Below, one piece after another: positions 29,738 to 39,418 of a stretch of DNA of 64,000 nucleotides. The notes under the pieces were generated by a model, which made no database searches, was not told where the DNA came from, and saw only the letters and a program-made list of their open reading frames with translations. The stretch comes from Hyphomicrobiaceae bacterium (lineage in GTDB: Bacteria; Pseudomonadota; Alphaproteobacteria; Rhizobiales; Hyphomicrobiaceae), in the NCBI GenBank assembly GCA_020442165.1, contig JAGRKV010000066.1, positions 1 through 64,000 of the forward strand, in the 5' to 3' direction. The position numbers were made by a program, and so were the translations under genes. Each line of letters begins with the position of its first letter. Position 1 is the stretch's first letter.

Positions 29738-29831
29738 GGTCTTGCAGGTCCGTCTTGTCGAAAAGCAAGGAGCGGCAGTATCGGCGCACGCTGGCCCGCC
29801 GATGACCGTCGCGAAAGCTGGCTGCGGGTGC

Positions 29832-30137
29832 TCACGGTTTCCTTCCGCGGGTTTTGGCTTTCTTGTCGGTGCCAGCCGCCGCCGAGACAGCGATCTCTTT
29901 CAGCCGCACGCCGCGTCCCTTTCCCTGGCTGACTGAATTTTCACTGACCAGTTCAACGCCCAGGCGATCGAAGGCCTGGACAACCTTCGTCAGCGTATCG
30001 ACGACCCCTCGCACATGGCCCTTGCTGGCTTCCATGCGCTGGATGGTGGGAAGCGAAACGCCCGACAGACTGGCCAAGGTCTGCTGGTCGATGCCTAGAA
30101 GCGCCCTGGCGGCGCGCATCTGCGCGGCGGTTATCAT
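29832..30137 (-). CDS. XRE-family helix-turn-helix regulator
   Basis: DNA-binding protein of 101 residues. The HTH is residues 1-60: MITAAQMRAARALLGIDQQT, LASLSGVSLPTIQRMEAS and a following helix VDTLTKVVQAFDRLGVEL. The C-terminus is Lys/Arg-rich (KKAKTRGRKP). The ATG has AGAGG 7 nt upstream, which decides it over the in-frame start 8 codons earlier. Directly upstream of a SulP transporter on the same strand, which makes regulation of that gene the simplest guess. Confidence 0.88.
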   Translation of the reverse strand: MITAAQMRAARALLGIDQQTLASLSGVSLPTIQRMEASKGHVRGVVDTLTKVVQAFDRLGVELVSENSVSQGKGRGVRLKEIAVSAAAGTDKKAKTRGRKP

Positions 30138-30265
30138 CAATGCACCTCTTTCAGCACCCAATATAGCCAGTTCAAATATGGATAGTTACGTGAAAAACAT
30201 CACTAATGATGCGTCAAATGTGCATATCAGGAGCTGACCGCCGTAACAGAACCTAGCGTCTGAAA

Positions 30266-30694
30266 ATGTTTGGCCGGTTCGCTTCGGGCCATTCGGCCTC
30301 AACGGACAAACGAGATATCCTTTGCCACGCAAACGCAGCCATGGGGGGACGCGCCTTGGCACATCCAATCTTGCTGGCCACAGCCGCAATCATCATCATC
30401 ATCGGCTTCCTTATGATGCGCTGGGCCGGCCGCTATGACGCTGCAGGCATCGCAACGGACGCCGCCTGGCGCATGGCCTGGCGGCGCAGCGTCGATGGCG
30501 CAAGGGATGAACTGGGCAAGGTCATCGACGAGCAGACGAAGGACATCCGCGCTGATGCCGCCCGGATCGGCGTGGGGCGCACGGCGGTCAAGCACGGAGG
30601 CCGGTTCCTCATCGCCCGCTTCGTCGGTATTGCCGGCATCGTCATGATGCTGCTTGGCATTGCCACGGGGGCCACTGCGTTCCTGTGGAAGTGA
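30266..30694 (+). CDS. Small membrane protein of unknown function
   Basis: Not recognised. Two hydrophobic helices (PILLATAAIIIIIGFLMMRW near the N-terminus and GIAGIVMMLLGIATGATAFL at the end) flank a charged, helical stretch with RDELGKVIDEQTKDIRADAA. 142 residues from the first ATG; a second ATG at 30341 would give 117 residues and a more usual N-terminus close to the first helix. Neither has a good Shine-Dalgarno sequence. It lies between divergent XRE and convergent PqiA-like genes. Confidence 0.6.
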   Translation: MFGRFASGHSASTDKRDILCHANAAMGGRALAHPILLATAAIIIIIGFLMMRWAGRYDAAGIATDAAWRMAWRRSVDGARDELGKVIDEQTKDIRADAARIGVGRTAVKHGGRFLIARFVGIAGIVMMLLGIATGATAFLWK

Positions 30695-30758
30695 CACGCG
30701 CAAATTTCACATGGCGGCACACAATTAGCGCAACACTTATTACAGCGTGCCTCTGCCC

Positions 30759-31919
30759 TCAGGCGCCGCGTTTGGCTGGTCCCGCCACCTGTGACGGCGG
30801 CAGCGGCCTTGGGGTTTGATCTACCGCGCCAGGACTTGTCGTGATCGCAGCCCGCCGCGTTGCCTCCCGCCGCCTTGGCGGTACGGTATTAGCCCAGCCA
30901 TAGGCGAGCATCGTCATGATCGCCGACGCGGCGAAGAAGTAGACGCCCGGCAGCACGGTCGCTTCCGTGTAGCCGCTGGAATTCACGTAGAAGATCATCA
31001 GCGCCAGCACCATGACGTCGGTCATCGAGTAGCGCCCCAGCCATTCCATCGTCGAGATCGAGCGTGCGCGGAATTCCGGCGAAAGATCCGGCGAGGTAAC
31101 GAGCGTCAGCAGATAGAAAAGTTTCAGGAACGGGAACAGCACCGAGAACGTGAAGATCACGCCGCAAAGGAAGAGTTCCCCGTCGGTATAAAGCGCATAG
31201 ATGATGGTCGCGATCGAATGCTCGTTGGTCCACACGTAGATCGTTGTGAACCGGATCACCGGCAGGATCACGCCCAGCACGAAGAAAATTGTCGCCAGAA
31301 TGATGATGAACGAGAGCACGAAGTTGCGGACGATCGACAGCCGACCGCTGCTCGCCACTGAGTTCTCGACTGGCGCCGGTGCGGCTTCAACCGGCGCTGC
31401 GAAAGGATCGCGCGGATCAAACGTGTCGGCTGCGCCGCTTGATCGGCCCGCGCTTTCGATGCCGCGCAGCCAGGCATAGGCCAGGATCATCAGCACTACT
31501 GCGGCGGTGAAGAAATAGACGCCCGTCAGGCTGGCGGCGTCATACAGCCCCGTGCTCTTGATGAAGAAGATGGTCAGCGCCAGCACCAGCACATCGTGCA
31601 TGGACCATTTGCCAAGCCATTCAAGTGCCCGCAGACGCTTGCTCTGCCGTGCCAGCTCACTTGAAGGAAGCGTGGAGACAAGAAGCAGGTAGAGCAGCTT
31701 CAGGCTTGGAAAGACAATCGAGAAGAGGGCGACGGTGAGCCCCAGGAAATGTTGGCCGTCATGGATCAGTACGTAGACCGTGGACAGCAGCGAATGCTCG
31801 GTCGTCCAGAAAACGTACCGGGTGAGCTTGATGATGGGCAGAGAGACGCCCAGCGCCAGGCAAACGCTCGCCCCAATGATCGCAAAGCTCAGGAGAAAGC
31901 GCCGGCCGCCGAGCCTCAT
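30759..31919 (-). CDS. PqiA-like (paraquat-inducible protein A) two-domain membrane protein
   Basis: Two homologous four-helix PqiA units in tandem. The first unit has IKLTRYVFWTTEHSLLSTVY and LGKWSMHDVLVLALTIFFIK; the second has IRFTTIYVWTNEHSIATIIY and LGRYSMTDVMVLALMIFYVN. The W(S/Y)M(H/T)DV motif is typical of PqiA. Unlike E. coli PqiA no zinc-finger cysteines precede the units, and no MCE-domain pqiB partner is adjacent. 386 residues from the ATG giving MRLGGRRFLL. A role in membrane lipid transport is likely from the family only. Confidence 0.8.
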   Translation of the reverse strand: MRLGGRRFLLSFAIIGASVCLALGVSLPIIKLTRYVFWTTEHSLLSTVYVLIHDGQHFLGLTVALFSIVFPSLKLLYLLLVSTLPSSELARQSKRLRALEWLGKWSMHDVLVLALTIFFIKSTGLYDAASLTGVYFFTAAVVLMILAYAWLRGIESAGRSSGAADTFDPRDPFAAPVEAAPAPVENSVASSGRLSIVRNFVLSFIIILATIFFVLGVILPVIRFTTIYVWTNEHSIATIIYALYTDGELFLCGVIFTFSVLFPFLKLFYLLTLVTSPDLSPEFRARSISTMEWLGRYSMTDVMVLALMIFYVNSSGYTEATVLPGVYFFAASAIMTMLAYGWANTVPPRRREATRRAAITTSPGAVDQTPRPLPPSQVAGPAKRGA

Positions 31920-31981
31920 TCCGGTGTCGATCCTTTCGCGCCCGCGGCATCGAGCGCTCCTCACGCCGCCGCCAAACGATG

Positions 31982-32008
31982 AAAGGCGCACCCGCGGGCG
32001 CGCCTTTT
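31982..32008 (-). terminator. Hairpin after grxD
   Basis: AAAGGCGC (31982-31989) and GCGCCTTT (32000-32007) enclose a GC-rich loop. On the minus strand it follows grxD and ends in TTT; on the plus strand in TTTT. Confidence 0.65.
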
Positions 32009-32077
32009 CCAGTTAACCCTCGTCTGACGTCAAAAGCGAGGCCCATCGCCGGGAATGGCGCAGGGCATTTGCCGTGC

Positions 32078-32428
32078 TTAGGCCGTCATGCGCGACTTGT
32101 CGTAGGCCACGCCCTTCTGATCGAACAGCTGCTGCAACTCGCCCGCCTGGAACATCTCACGAACAATGTCGCAGCCGCCGACGAACTCGCCCTTGACGTA
32201 AAGCTGCGGGATTGTCGGCCAGTTGGTGAACGACTTCACGCCATCGCGCACCGCCATGTCGTCGAGCACGTTGACATCCTTGTACTTCACGCCGAGGTAG
32301 CCGAGGATCTGGGCAACCTGGCCCGAAAATCCGCACTGCGGAAACTGTTGCGACCCCTTCATGAAAAGAACGACGTCATTGGTGGCGATCAGCTTGCGGA
32401 TCCAGTCGTGAACTTCCTGCTGGCTCAT
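32078..32428 (-). CDS. grxD: Monothiol glutaredoxin, Grx4/GrxD type
   Basis: CGFS glutaredoxin that carries [2Fe-2S] clusters, usually bridging with BolA. The motif is C32-G-F-S35 in [15 protein letters not shown], preceded by VVLFMKG and followed by [20 protein letters not shown] (the cis-Pro and glutathione-binding part). 116 residues, standard. The BolA-like gene lies 159 bp upstream on the same strand, so the Grx-BolA complex is encoded here as a unit. Confidence 0.95.
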   Translation of the reverse strand: MSQQEVHDWIRKLIATNDVVLFMKGSQQFPQCGFSGQVAQILGYLGVKYKDVNVLDDMAVRDGVKSFTNWPTIPQLYVKGEFVGGCDIVREMFQAGELQQLFDQKGVAYDKSRMTA

Positions 32429-32587
32429 AATTGGTGACTCCGGATTGTACGCGCGCTCGCAAGGGCGATACGGCGATCTGCGGCAAAGGCTCGTGCCCGC
32501 AACATGGGTTGGCGTTGGGTGCCTGTCAATGTCGCGTGCCGATTGTGGAATTTCCCCTTAGCCCGCCTGCGCCGCGCCGGACCGGAA

Positions 32588-32827
32588 TCAGGCATCCGGC
32601 GGCACACCCGTGGTCAGCGCCAGGGCATGCAGCACGCCACCCATGCGTCCGCCAAGCGCGTCGTAAACCATCTGGTGCTGCTGAACGCGGCTTTTACCCT
32701 TGAAGCTCGCCGACACAACATGCGCCTGCCAATGATCGTCGTCTCCTGCAAGATCCTTCAACTCGATCTGGGCATCGGGAATCTTGGCTTGGATCATGCT
32801 TTCGATCTCAGCTTTCGACATTGGCAT
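32588..32827 (-). CDS. BolA/IbaG-family protein
   Basis: Small regulator of iron-sulfur metabolism that binds the CGFS glutaredoxin. The sequence MSKAEIESMIQAKIPDAQIE, then SASFKGKSRVQQHQMVYDAL and HALALTT is the family pattern, with the conserved C-terminal His. About 79 residues. Two ATGs two codons apart are possible; the first has AAGGA about 10 nt upstream. It precedes grxD. In most alphaproteobacteria purL lies directly before this pair; here purL is 2.7 kb away with three genes between. Confidence 0.9.
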   Translation of the reverse strand: MPMSKAEIESMIQAKIPDAQIELKDLAGDDDHWQAHVVSASFKGKSRVQQHQMVYDALGGRMGGVLHALALTTGVPPDA

Positions 32828-33098
32828 CGTCGGTAAAATCCTTCTGTGCGCCCGATGGCGTAGCGGCCAGCCGCAGGCAGGCAATTGACCCTCTGGACCA
32901 GTCTATGTGCACTGCCGCTTTCGTCAAAGTGGCATTGCGTCCAGCCGTCGATCCACATCCGATGGCGTTATGCGCAATCACCGACATTTTTGGCAAGTCT
33001 CGAAACTCGCCGCGCGGCAACAACGCCAGATAAGGCAAACCCCGCCAATTCGCAGCCTCTGCAGGATATGCGTTCGCCGCCAAACGCATGTCGGGACC

Positions 33099-34004
33099 TC
33101 ACAACCCATAAAGCGCGATCAGCACGATCCCAGCTGCAATGAGTAATGCCCAGCCCAGCCGGTGCAACAGGCGCGTCTCTCCTAAAATGAGTGCTGCAAG
33201 AATAACGGAAACCGGAATGGAAGCTTGCCGAACAGCTGCTGTCTCCGCCGCACCGGCGCCTGCCTGAAACGCCAGGAGAATGCACAGGTACGATGCATAG
33301 GAGATGAGCCCCGCCGCGACGAGGCGGCCCGGGGTCTGCACCCAGCCAGAAAAGAGATGTTCGCGTGCCTCGATTCTGGTGGGCCGGAACAAAAGGGCGA
33401 GAGCAGCGAACGCTGGGGCCACCATCAAATAGACCCAGAACAGGAACGCCTCTGGCGTTACGCTGGCGGCGCCAACTGGCAACGCCGCGGCGCCGTGATG
33501 CGCCATCGCCGTCTGGTCAGCAATAGTATATCCGGCCGAACCCGCCATCGCGACAATGGCGAGCAGTGCGGTGCGCGGACTGGCGATGATGCGGCCCGGC
33601 TGGCGCTGCAATGCAAAGCCCGCAACGACAATCATGACGATGCCGATCAGGACTGCCGTTGAATAGCGCGTGCCGTCGATGAACCACGCCAAAACCACGA
33701 TCAGCAGCGGCGATGACCGGATGATCGGATAGTAGATCGACAGATCACCTGATTTGAGCGCTGCCATCGTGCCAAAATAGTAGGCGGTGAGACACGCAGC
33801 GGACGCCACCGCCAGCCCCCATGAAGTTCCCGGCATGGCAAGACCAGAGCCGGAAAGAAAAGCATGCGCGGCGGCAATGACGACCCATATCCCAGTAACG
33901 GCCAGATAAGCTGATTCCGGCCGCCGATGTCCCTTGAGCAGAAGATCTCGGATGGGATGCAGCAGCGCCGACAGTAGGATGAGTGTTAGCGCATGCTGAG
34001 TCAT
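33099..34004 (-). CDS. EamA/DMT-family transporter
   Basis: Ten-helix drug/metabolite transporter made of two EamA repeats. The repeats end in the usual helices, here STAVLIGIVMIVVAGFALQ and IPVSVILAALILGETRLLHR, the latter being the EamA signature near the C-terminus. 301 residues. It may export an amino acid or other small metabolite; nothing in the sequence narrows it. It separates purL/FKBP from bolA-grxD on the same strand. Confidence 0.85.
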   Translation of the reverse strand: MTQHALTLILLSALLHPIRDLLLKGHRRPESAYLAVTGIWVVIAAAHAFLSGSGLAMPGTSWGLAVASAACLTAYYFGTMAALKSGDLSIYYPIIRSSPLLIVVLAWFIDGTRYSTAVLIGIVMIVVAGFALQRQPGRIIASPRTALLAIVAMAGSAGYTIADQTAMAHHGAAALPVGAASVTPEAFLFWVYLMVAPAFAALALLFRPTRIEAREHLFSGWVQTPGRLVAAGLISYASYLCILLAFQAGAGAAETAAVRQASIPVSVILAALILGETRLLHRLGWALLIAAGIVLIALYGL

Positions 34005-34236
34005 GAAAGTGGTGGGCCTCGGTCAGGCGTTGCGTCAGTTTTATGACACCGACGAGGCGGGATAGTCACCACAGTTCTTGCACCGAGACGTTCTTGCTTT
34101 GGAACAATGCCGCGATGGCATCGGGCTGTTACCAGACGACTGCAGGCAGCTCAAAGCTTCGCATGGCGGCGGCGTCCGAGCCGTTTCGGCAAGCCGTTCA
34201 CGCCCGACGTTCGCTCATAGAAGAGGATGATCCAGC

Positions 34237-34611
34237 ATGAGCAAATTGATGTTGGCCGCGGCAAGCGGTATCGCGGCGACTATTGCCATCTCCACTCCGC
34301 TCTCAGCCAAGAATGTACGCGAACTCGTGATGACGCCGGGCAAAGGCGTCAGCTTCTACATGGGATCGAAACACGGCATCACGACATTCCTGTCGGAGGG
34401 CGGCACCTGCAAACTTACGCTCGCATTCGGTGACAATCCCGATATGTCGGGGATGAACCCCACCACATCGAGCAAGCTCGTGACGACAGTCGTCGAGGGG
34501 CATCCAACCAGCATCGAAACCACGGAAGGAAAGATGCTGGTGTTCACCTGCAATCCAGGTGCCCAGAGCATGACGCTTGTCATGCCGCCTGATGCCAAAG
34601 CCGACCAGTAG
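34237..34611 (+). CDS. Small secreted protein, paralogue of the gene at 38995
   Basis: Not a family I recognise. A signal peptide (MLAAASGIAATIAISTPLSA) is followed by about 100 residues of mature protein. It matches the protein at 38995 along its whole length: GVSFYMGSKHGITTFLSEGG versus GVSFDVGSKRAVSYYLAKGG, then C-x-LT, and IETTEGKMLVFTCNP versus IDTAEGKTLEFTCAP. Both keep two cysteines (GGTC and FTC), which suggests a disulfide in the periplasm. 124 residues; the ATG follows GAGGA. It faces away from its neighbours, so it has its own promoter. Confidence 0.8.
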   Translation: MSKLMLAAASGIAATIAISTPLSAKNVRELVMTPGKGVSFYMGSKHGITTFLSEGGTCKLTLAFGDNPDMSGMNPTTSSKLVTTVVEGHPTSIETTEGKMLVFTCNPGAQSMTLVMPPDAKADQ

Positions 34612-34715
34612 AAATAAGAGGACGCCACCCTGGGCGCCAGACTGGCAGAAAGCTCTGCTTTGGCGCCGCGCAGGCTATGCGCGGCGCCTATGAGCAGAAA
34701 TTCGTGATATCGAAT

Positions 34716-35153
34716 CTATTCGATGCCCAGCAGCTCGACGTCAAAGATCAACGTCGCGTTGGGCGGAATGACGCCACCCGCACCGCGCGCGCCATAGCCC
34801 ATCTCCGGCGGGATGATGAGGGTGCGTTTGCCGCCCACCTTCATGGTGGAGACGCCTTCGTCCCATCCCTTGATGACCTGACCGACTCCGATCGAGAACG
34901 CAAACGGCTCGTTGCGATCGACGGAAGAATCGAACTTGCGGCCCCTCTGGCCGTTCTCATAAAGCCAGCCGGTATAGTGCATCACGCAGGTCTGGCCGGT
35001 TTTCGGACTGGCGCCGGTGCCTTCCTTGGTGTCTTCGATCTTCAGGCCGGAAGCGGTGGTCATGGACTTGTCCTTGGCTTGGAGCTGAGGTGCGGCGACG
35101 AGCAGGCCTGTGGCAAGGCCAAGAGCTACGAAAGCGCGGCGGCCCAAAATCAT
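34716..35153 (-). CDS. FKBP-type peptidyl-prolyl isomerase, secreted
   Basis: Speeds proline cis-trans isomerisation during folding outside the cytoplasm. The signal peptide is [19 protein letters not shown]; the FKBP domain follows: [57 protein letters not shown] and [16 protein letters not shown], with the active-site aromatic and Asp residues present. 145 residues. The ATG has AGGAGA at 5 nt; the open frame extends 172 codons upstream into non-FKBP sequence and is not used. It lies downstream of purL on the same strand. Confidence 0.94.
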   Translation of the reverse strand: MILGRRAFVALGLATGLLVAAPQLQAKDKSMTTASGLKIEDTKEGTGASPKTGQTCVMHYTGWLYENGQRGRKFDSSVDRNEPFAFSIGVGQVIKGWDEGVSTMKVGGKRTLIIPPEMGYGARGAGGVIPPNATLIFDVELLGIE

Positions 35154-35220
35154 GATGGTCTCCTGTCGACGGGCGAATAGGCTGCGCCTCTCTAGCCCAA
35201 GCGCGCGACGTCGCCAAGGA

Positions 35221-35248
35221 TTGACAGGAAGGGATTTCCACCTAGAAC
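35221..35248 (+). promoter_or_regulatory. Probable promoter of the 41-aa basic protein gene
   Basis: TTGACA (35221-35226), a 16-bp spacer and TAGAAC (35243-35248), about 12 bp before a perfect AGGAGG box. The -35 is consensus, the -10 weak. Confidence 0.5.
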
Positions 35249-35273
35249 CGCTTCCCAAACAGGAGGATTTCCC

Positions 35274-35399
35274 ATGCCGACAATGTCGAACCAGCGCCGC
35301 AAGAAGATCCAGAACCGCCAGCGCAAGGCGCTGAACGAGAAGAGCCGCTTGGCCAAGATCGCCAAAAAGGAAGCCAACGCAGCCCGGAAAAAGGGCTGA
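35274..35399 (+). CDS. 41-residue highly basic protein
   Basis: A short gene with unusually strong start signals: AGGAGG, then 7 nt, then ATG. The product is 41 residues, starts [20 protein letters not shown] and ends [12 protein letters not shown], with about 17 Lys or Arg. It should form one amphipathic, positively charged helix, suited to binding RNA, DNA or ribosomes. No family recalled. It stands alone on the plus strand between the divergent FKBP gene and the convergent purL gene. The codon choice (AAG, CGC, GCC) matches that of highly expressed neighbours. Confidence 0.78.
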   Translation: MPTMSNQRRKKIQNRQRKALNEKSRLAKIAKKEANAARKKG

Positions 35400-35574
35400 A
35401 CGGCGACTGCGGGGCAAGGAAACGTGGGGGCTGAGGTGGCTCCCGCGCCCCACTGAAGCCGGCCGAATCGCCCGATCCTTGCTTGTTCGGCACCCTGGCC
35501 GGTCTGTCACCCGTTCAGGTGCGCCGACCGTGTTTGCAGCAGCCCTAATAGCCCCCGAGTAACGATCTGGCGCG

Positions 35575-37800
35575 CTACTCCAGCGGGTTGTCCATATACC
35601 CCGGCAGCCAGCCTTCGTGCGCATCGCGCAGTTCGTCGAGCGGCAGGAAGCTCTCGCCCTTGAGCGCAATGCAGTCGCCCGTCACCTTGCCGACGATGCG
35701 GGCCGGTAGCGCCAGCAGCCGCGCACGCTCCACCACTTCTTCCGCCTTGTTGGGCGACACGGCCACAACGTAGCGTCCCTGGTCTTCGCCAAACCAGATT
35801 GCGTGGCTTGGCAGCTTGCCTTCATAGGGGAACAGCTCGGCACCCTTGCCGCCTGCCAATGCCATCTCGGCTATTGCGACGAGTAGCCCGCCATCCGAAC
35901 AGTCGTGAACCGCCGACACGCGGCCTTCGCGGATCAGCGCGCGGATGAGCTTGCCAGCCTTCAATTCGTCGGCGAGGTCAACCTCGGGCGGTGCACCTTC
36001 GAGCTTGTCGGCAAACATCAGCTGATAGAGCGACTGGCCAAGCCAGCCCTGCTCGCGGCCGATGACGATGACGAGGTCGCCGTCGTGCCTGAAGCCAATG
36101 TCGGCCATCTTCGACACGTCGGGAACCTTGCCGACTGCGCCAATAGCGGGCGTCGGCGGAATGGAAATGCCGTTGGTCTCGTTGTAGAGCGAGACGTTGC
36201 CGGAGACGACGGGGAAATCGAGCGCGCGGCAGGCTTCATCCATGCCTTTCACGGCGCCGACGAACTGGCCCATGATCTCCGGTCGCTCGGGGTTTGCGAA
36301 GTTCATGTTGTCAGTGATGGCGATCGGGTCGGCGCCAACGCAGCACAGATTGCGCCAGCACTCGGTGACGGCCTGTTTGGTGCCCATCACCGGATCGGCG
36401 AAAACATAGCGCGGGGTCACGTCGCAACACGCGGCAATGCCCTTGTTGGTGCCATGCACGCGCACGACACCGGCATCGCCACCGGGTCGGATGACGGTGT
36501 CGCCCATCACCATGTGGTCATACTGCTGGTAGATCCAGCGGCGCGAAGCAAGATGCGGCGAGCCGATCATGTCCTTCAGGGCGCCAAGCGTTGAATTGGG
36601 TGCCGGCACCCACTCGGGCAGCACCTGCTTGGGCGGCGCCGGCAGCACCCACGGGCGCTGGTACATCGGAGCGGAATTGGCCAGCACCGGCACCGGCAGA
36701 TCGGCCTCGATGCGCCCATGATGCTTGACGATGAGGCGGCCGGTGTCAGTCGTCTCGCCGATGACGGCAAAATCGAGTTCCCATTTGCGGAAGATCGCCT
36801 CGGCCTCGGCCTCGCGCCCAGGCTTGAGGATCATGAGCATGCGCTCCTGGCTTTCGGAGAGCATCATCTCGTAGGCTGTCATGTGTTCTTCGCGCTGCGG
36901 CACATGATCGAGATTGAGTGTGATGCCGACGCCGCCCTTGTCCGCCATTTCCGCAGTCGATGATGTCAGACCGGCAGCCCCCATGTCCTGGATCGAGCTG
37001 ATGGCATCGGTTGCCATCAATTCCAAGCACGCTTCGATGAGCAGCTTCTCGGTGAAGGGATCGCCAACCTGCACGGTCGGGCGCTTCTCATCCGACTTGT
37101 CGTCAAATTCGGCTGACGCCATCGTCGCGCCATGGATGCCGTCGCGACCCGTTTTCGAGCCGACATAAACAACAGGCAGTCCAACGCCCTTCGCGGCGGA
37201 ATAAAAGATGTTGTCGGTCTTCGCCAAGCCGACACACATGGCGTTGACCAGGATGTTGTTGTCGTACCCCATGTCGAAGTTGGTTTCGCCACCGATCGTC
37301 GGCACGCCCGTGCAGTTGCCGTAGTGCGCGATGCCGGCAACCACGCCATTGACGAGATGGCGCGTCTTCCTGTGTTCCGGCGCGCCGAAGCGCAGCGCGT
37401 TGAGATTAGCGACCGGCCGGGCGCCCATCGTGAAGACGTCGCGCATGATGCCGCCGACACCCGTCGCAGCGCCCTGGAACGGCTCGATATATGAGGGATG
37501 ATTATGGCTCTCCATCTTGAAGATGGCGGCATCCCCGTCACCAATATCGACGACGCCCGCGTTCTCGCCTGGGCCCTGAATGACGAGAGGACCCGACGTC
37601 GGCAGCGTCTTCAGCCAGTAGCGCGACGATTTGTAGGAGCAGTGCTCCGACCACATCACCGAGAAGATGCCGAGCTCCGTCAGTGTCGGCTCGCGGCCGA
37701 GGATCTTCAAAAGGTTCGGGTACTCGTCGCCCTTGAAGCCGTGTTCGGCAACGATCTCAGGCGTGATGGTTGTTTGGGCGGCAGCGTTTGCGTCGGTCAT
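35575..37800 (-). CDS. purL: Phosphoribosylformylglycinamidine synthase subunit PurL
   Basis: ATP-dependent synthase subunit for the fourth step of purine synthesis; works with PurQ and PurS. The small alphaproteobacterial/Bacillus-type PurL is shown by 741 residues and the separate purS and purQ genes. Motifs include [51 protein letters not shown] and [21 protein letters not shown]. PurQ lies 2.3 kb upstream on the same strand, separated by three plus-strand genes, so purL needs its own promoter in the 176 bp before it. Confidence 0.97.
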   Translation of the reverse strand: MTDANAAAQTTITPEIVAEHGFKGDEYPNLLKILGREPTLTELGIFSVMWSEHCSYKSSRYWLKTLPTSGPLVIQGPGENAGVVDIGDGDAAIFKMESHNHPSYIEPFQGAATGVGGIMRDVFTMGARPVANLNALRFGAPEHRKTRHLVNGVVAGIAHYGNCTGVPTIGGETNFDMGYDNNILVNAMCVGLAKTDNIFYSAAKGVGLPVVYVGSKTGRDGIHGATMASAEFDDKSDEKRPTVQVGDPFTEKLLIEACLELMATDAISSIQDMGAAGLTSSTAEMADKGGVGITLNLDHVPQREEHMTAYEMMLSESQERMLMILKPGREAEAEAIFRKWELDFAVIGETTDTGRLIVKHHGRIEADLPVPVLANSAPMYQRPWVLPAPPKQVLPEWVPAPNSTLGALKDMIGSPHLASRRWIYQQYDHMVMGDTVIRPGGDAGVVRVHGTNKGIAACCDVTPRYVFADPVMGTKQAVTECWRNLCCVGADPIAITDNMNFANPERPEIMGQFVGAVKGMDEACRALDFPVVSGNVSLYNETNGISIPPTPAIGAVGKVPDVSKMADIGFRHDGDLVIVIGREQGWLGQSLYQLMFADKLEGAPPEVDLADELKAGKLIRALIREGRVSAVHDCSDGGLLVAIAEMALAGGKGAELFPYEGKLPSHAIWFGEDQGRYVVAVSPNKAEEVVERARLLALPARIVGKVTGDCIALKGESFLPLDELRDAHEGWLPGYMDNPLE

Positions 37801-37976
37801 GCGGGGTCCGGCGAGGGTTTAATGTTTCGCGGAGCTTATAGCCCCGGCGCGTCGCCTTGTCCCATGAGCTGAGACGATTCTACGCCCCGAAATCCCCAAC
37901 ACCCGTGATTTCATGCCGGGGAAGGGCTGCCCGGACAGGAAGTGTGGCCCAAGCAACGCGATTTGGGTGAGGGAAG

Positions 37977-38744
37977 ATGCTCAAGGCCTTGATTTTCGAC
38001 GTCGATGGCACGCTATCGGAAACCGAAGAGACACACCGCTCAGCATTCAATCAGGCCTTTGACGAACTGGAACTGGGCTGGAATTGGGATCAGCCGCTCT
38101 ATGGCAAGCTGCTCGATGTGACCGGTGGCAAGGAGCGCATCCGCCATTATCTCGAAGCCTACAGTCCCCGGCGGATACCCGAAATCCCGGCTTCAGAACC
38201 TCAACTCGCCGATTGGATCGCGGCGCTGCACGCCCGCAAGACGACGATCTACAACGCCATGATCGACACTGGAGCAGCGGGGCTGCGGCCCGGTGTGGAG
38301 GCCTTGCTGCGCCACGCCCACAACGCTGGCATCCGCCTCGCCATCGCCACCACGACAAGCCTGCCCAATGTGGAAAGCCTGATCCGATCGACCCTTGGGA
38401 TGCATGGGCTGGAGCTGTTCGAGACGATAGCGGCGGGCGACATGGTCAAAGCCAAGAAGCCGGCACCCGACGTCTACCTGCTGGCCCTGGACCGGCTGGG
38501 GCTGCGCCCGGAGCAGTGCCTGGCGCTGGAAGATTCGGTCAACGGTCTCAAGTCAGCACAGGCCGCACAACTCCCGGTCGTGGTCACAACCAGCGTTTAC
38601 ACTGTTCACCAGCAGTTCCCAGGCGCGGCAACGACCGTTCCGGACTTTGCCGCAATGGCCGGATCGGCTGCAGACACACCTGTCGCGGGCCAGGCCATCC
38701 TCGCGTCCTTGAAAAGCCTGCATGCCGAAAATGCGTCGTTTTGA
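37977..38744 (+). CDS. HAD-superfamily phosphatase, CbbY-like
   Basis: Haloacid-dehalogenase hydrolase with motif I DVDGTLSETEETHR (nucleophile D9, acid D11), motif II in AIATTTSLPNVESLI, motif III lysine KKPAPDVYLLALDRLG and motif IV LALEDSVNGLKSA. The -ETHR- after motif I and the cap length match CbbY, which dephosphorylates xylulose-1,5-bisphosphate in Calvin-cycle organisms. 255 residues. No cbb genes are nearby, so a general sugar-phosphate phosphatase is equally possible. Confidence 0.88.
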   Translation: MLKALIFDVDGTLSETEETHRSAFNQAFDELELGWNWDQPLYGKLLDVTGGKERIRHYLEAYSPRRIPEIPASEPQLADWIAALHARKTTIYNAMIDTGAAGLRPGVEALLRHAHNAGIRLAIATTTSLPNVESLIRSTLGMHGLELFETIAAGDMVKAKKPAPDVYLLALDRLGLRPEQCLALEDSVNGLKSAQAAQLPVVVTTSVYTVHQQFPGAATTVPDFAAMAGSAADTPVAGQAILASLKSLHAENASF

Positions 38745-38994
38745 TTGACCCATTGGTAAACCGAACGGGCGCATCATCCTCTCTTGAGGGGGCACGAGCC
38801 TACCCGTTCGGGCTGTGACTGTTGCGCGCTGCAGCAATCGCAATGCTGCTGTGCAGCAATACCTCTTTTTCTATGCGATTCCAGTCCGTAAATACGCCTC
38901 ACGCCGCCGGGTGAAGCCGACGCTTCGCTTGTTTGAGCAACAAGAGCGGCCTTGAGTCGGATCACGAGATTTGGTTTTTGAAAGGAGCACGACA

Positions 38995-39384
38995 ATGACA
39001 GCTTTCAAGATGAAGGGTGTTGTCGCGGCATTGGCCTCAGCCTTGGCTTTGGCCGGTATGGCCTCGGCACATGCTGGTGAGGTCGACGGACTGAAGATGA
39101 AGCCGCAGCACGGCGTCAGCTTCGATGTCGGCTCCAAGCGCGCGGTATCCTACTATCTCGCCAAGGGTGGCCTCTGCAACCTGACGGTGCTGATGGCCGA
39201 CGGCGGTGAGACAGCTGACATCAAGGGCGCTGCTACGCGCGTCACCATCCCTGTCATCCCGACCCGCGCAGCCCGCATTGATACCGCCGAGGGTAAGACG
39301 CTGGAATTCACCTGCGCTCCTTCTGCCTCGGCCATGTCAGTCAAGGTCTTCGAGCAGGTAGCGTTTGCAGCCCCCAAGAGCTGA
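38995..39384 (+). CDS. Small secreted protein, paralogue of the gene at 34237
   Basis: Signal peptide GVVAALASALALAGMASAHA, then a 105-residue mature protein with GVSFDVGSKRAVSYYLAKGG, CNLTVLMADGGE, and IDTAEGKTLEFTCAPSASAM. These line up with the 34237 protein, including both cysteines. The start is secured by AAAGGAG at 7 nt; the 8 extra upstream codons of the frame are not used. A GC-rich intrinsic terminator follows directly, so it is a single-gene transcript, probably well expressed. Function unknown; a small disulfide-bonded beta domain seems likely. Confidence 0.82.
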   Translation: MTAFKMKGVVAALASALALAGMASAHAGEVDGLKMKPQHGVSFDVGSKRAVSYYLAKGGLCNLTVLMADGGETADIKGAATRVTIPVIPTRAARIDTAEGKTLEFTCAPSASAMSVKVFEQVAFAAPKS

Positions 39385-39418
39385 GCTGCACTCCGGGCCT
39401 CAAGAAACGCAAATACGG

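Noticed and set aside
32808..33089. 93-codon frame between bolA and the EamA gene
   Set aside because: It overlaps the bolA start, has no start signal and composition looks like non-coding shadow.
35154..35669. Upstream extension of the FKBP gene
   Set aside because: It crosses the 41-aa gene on the other strand and purL's end, and the FKBP start already has AGGAGA and a signal peptide.
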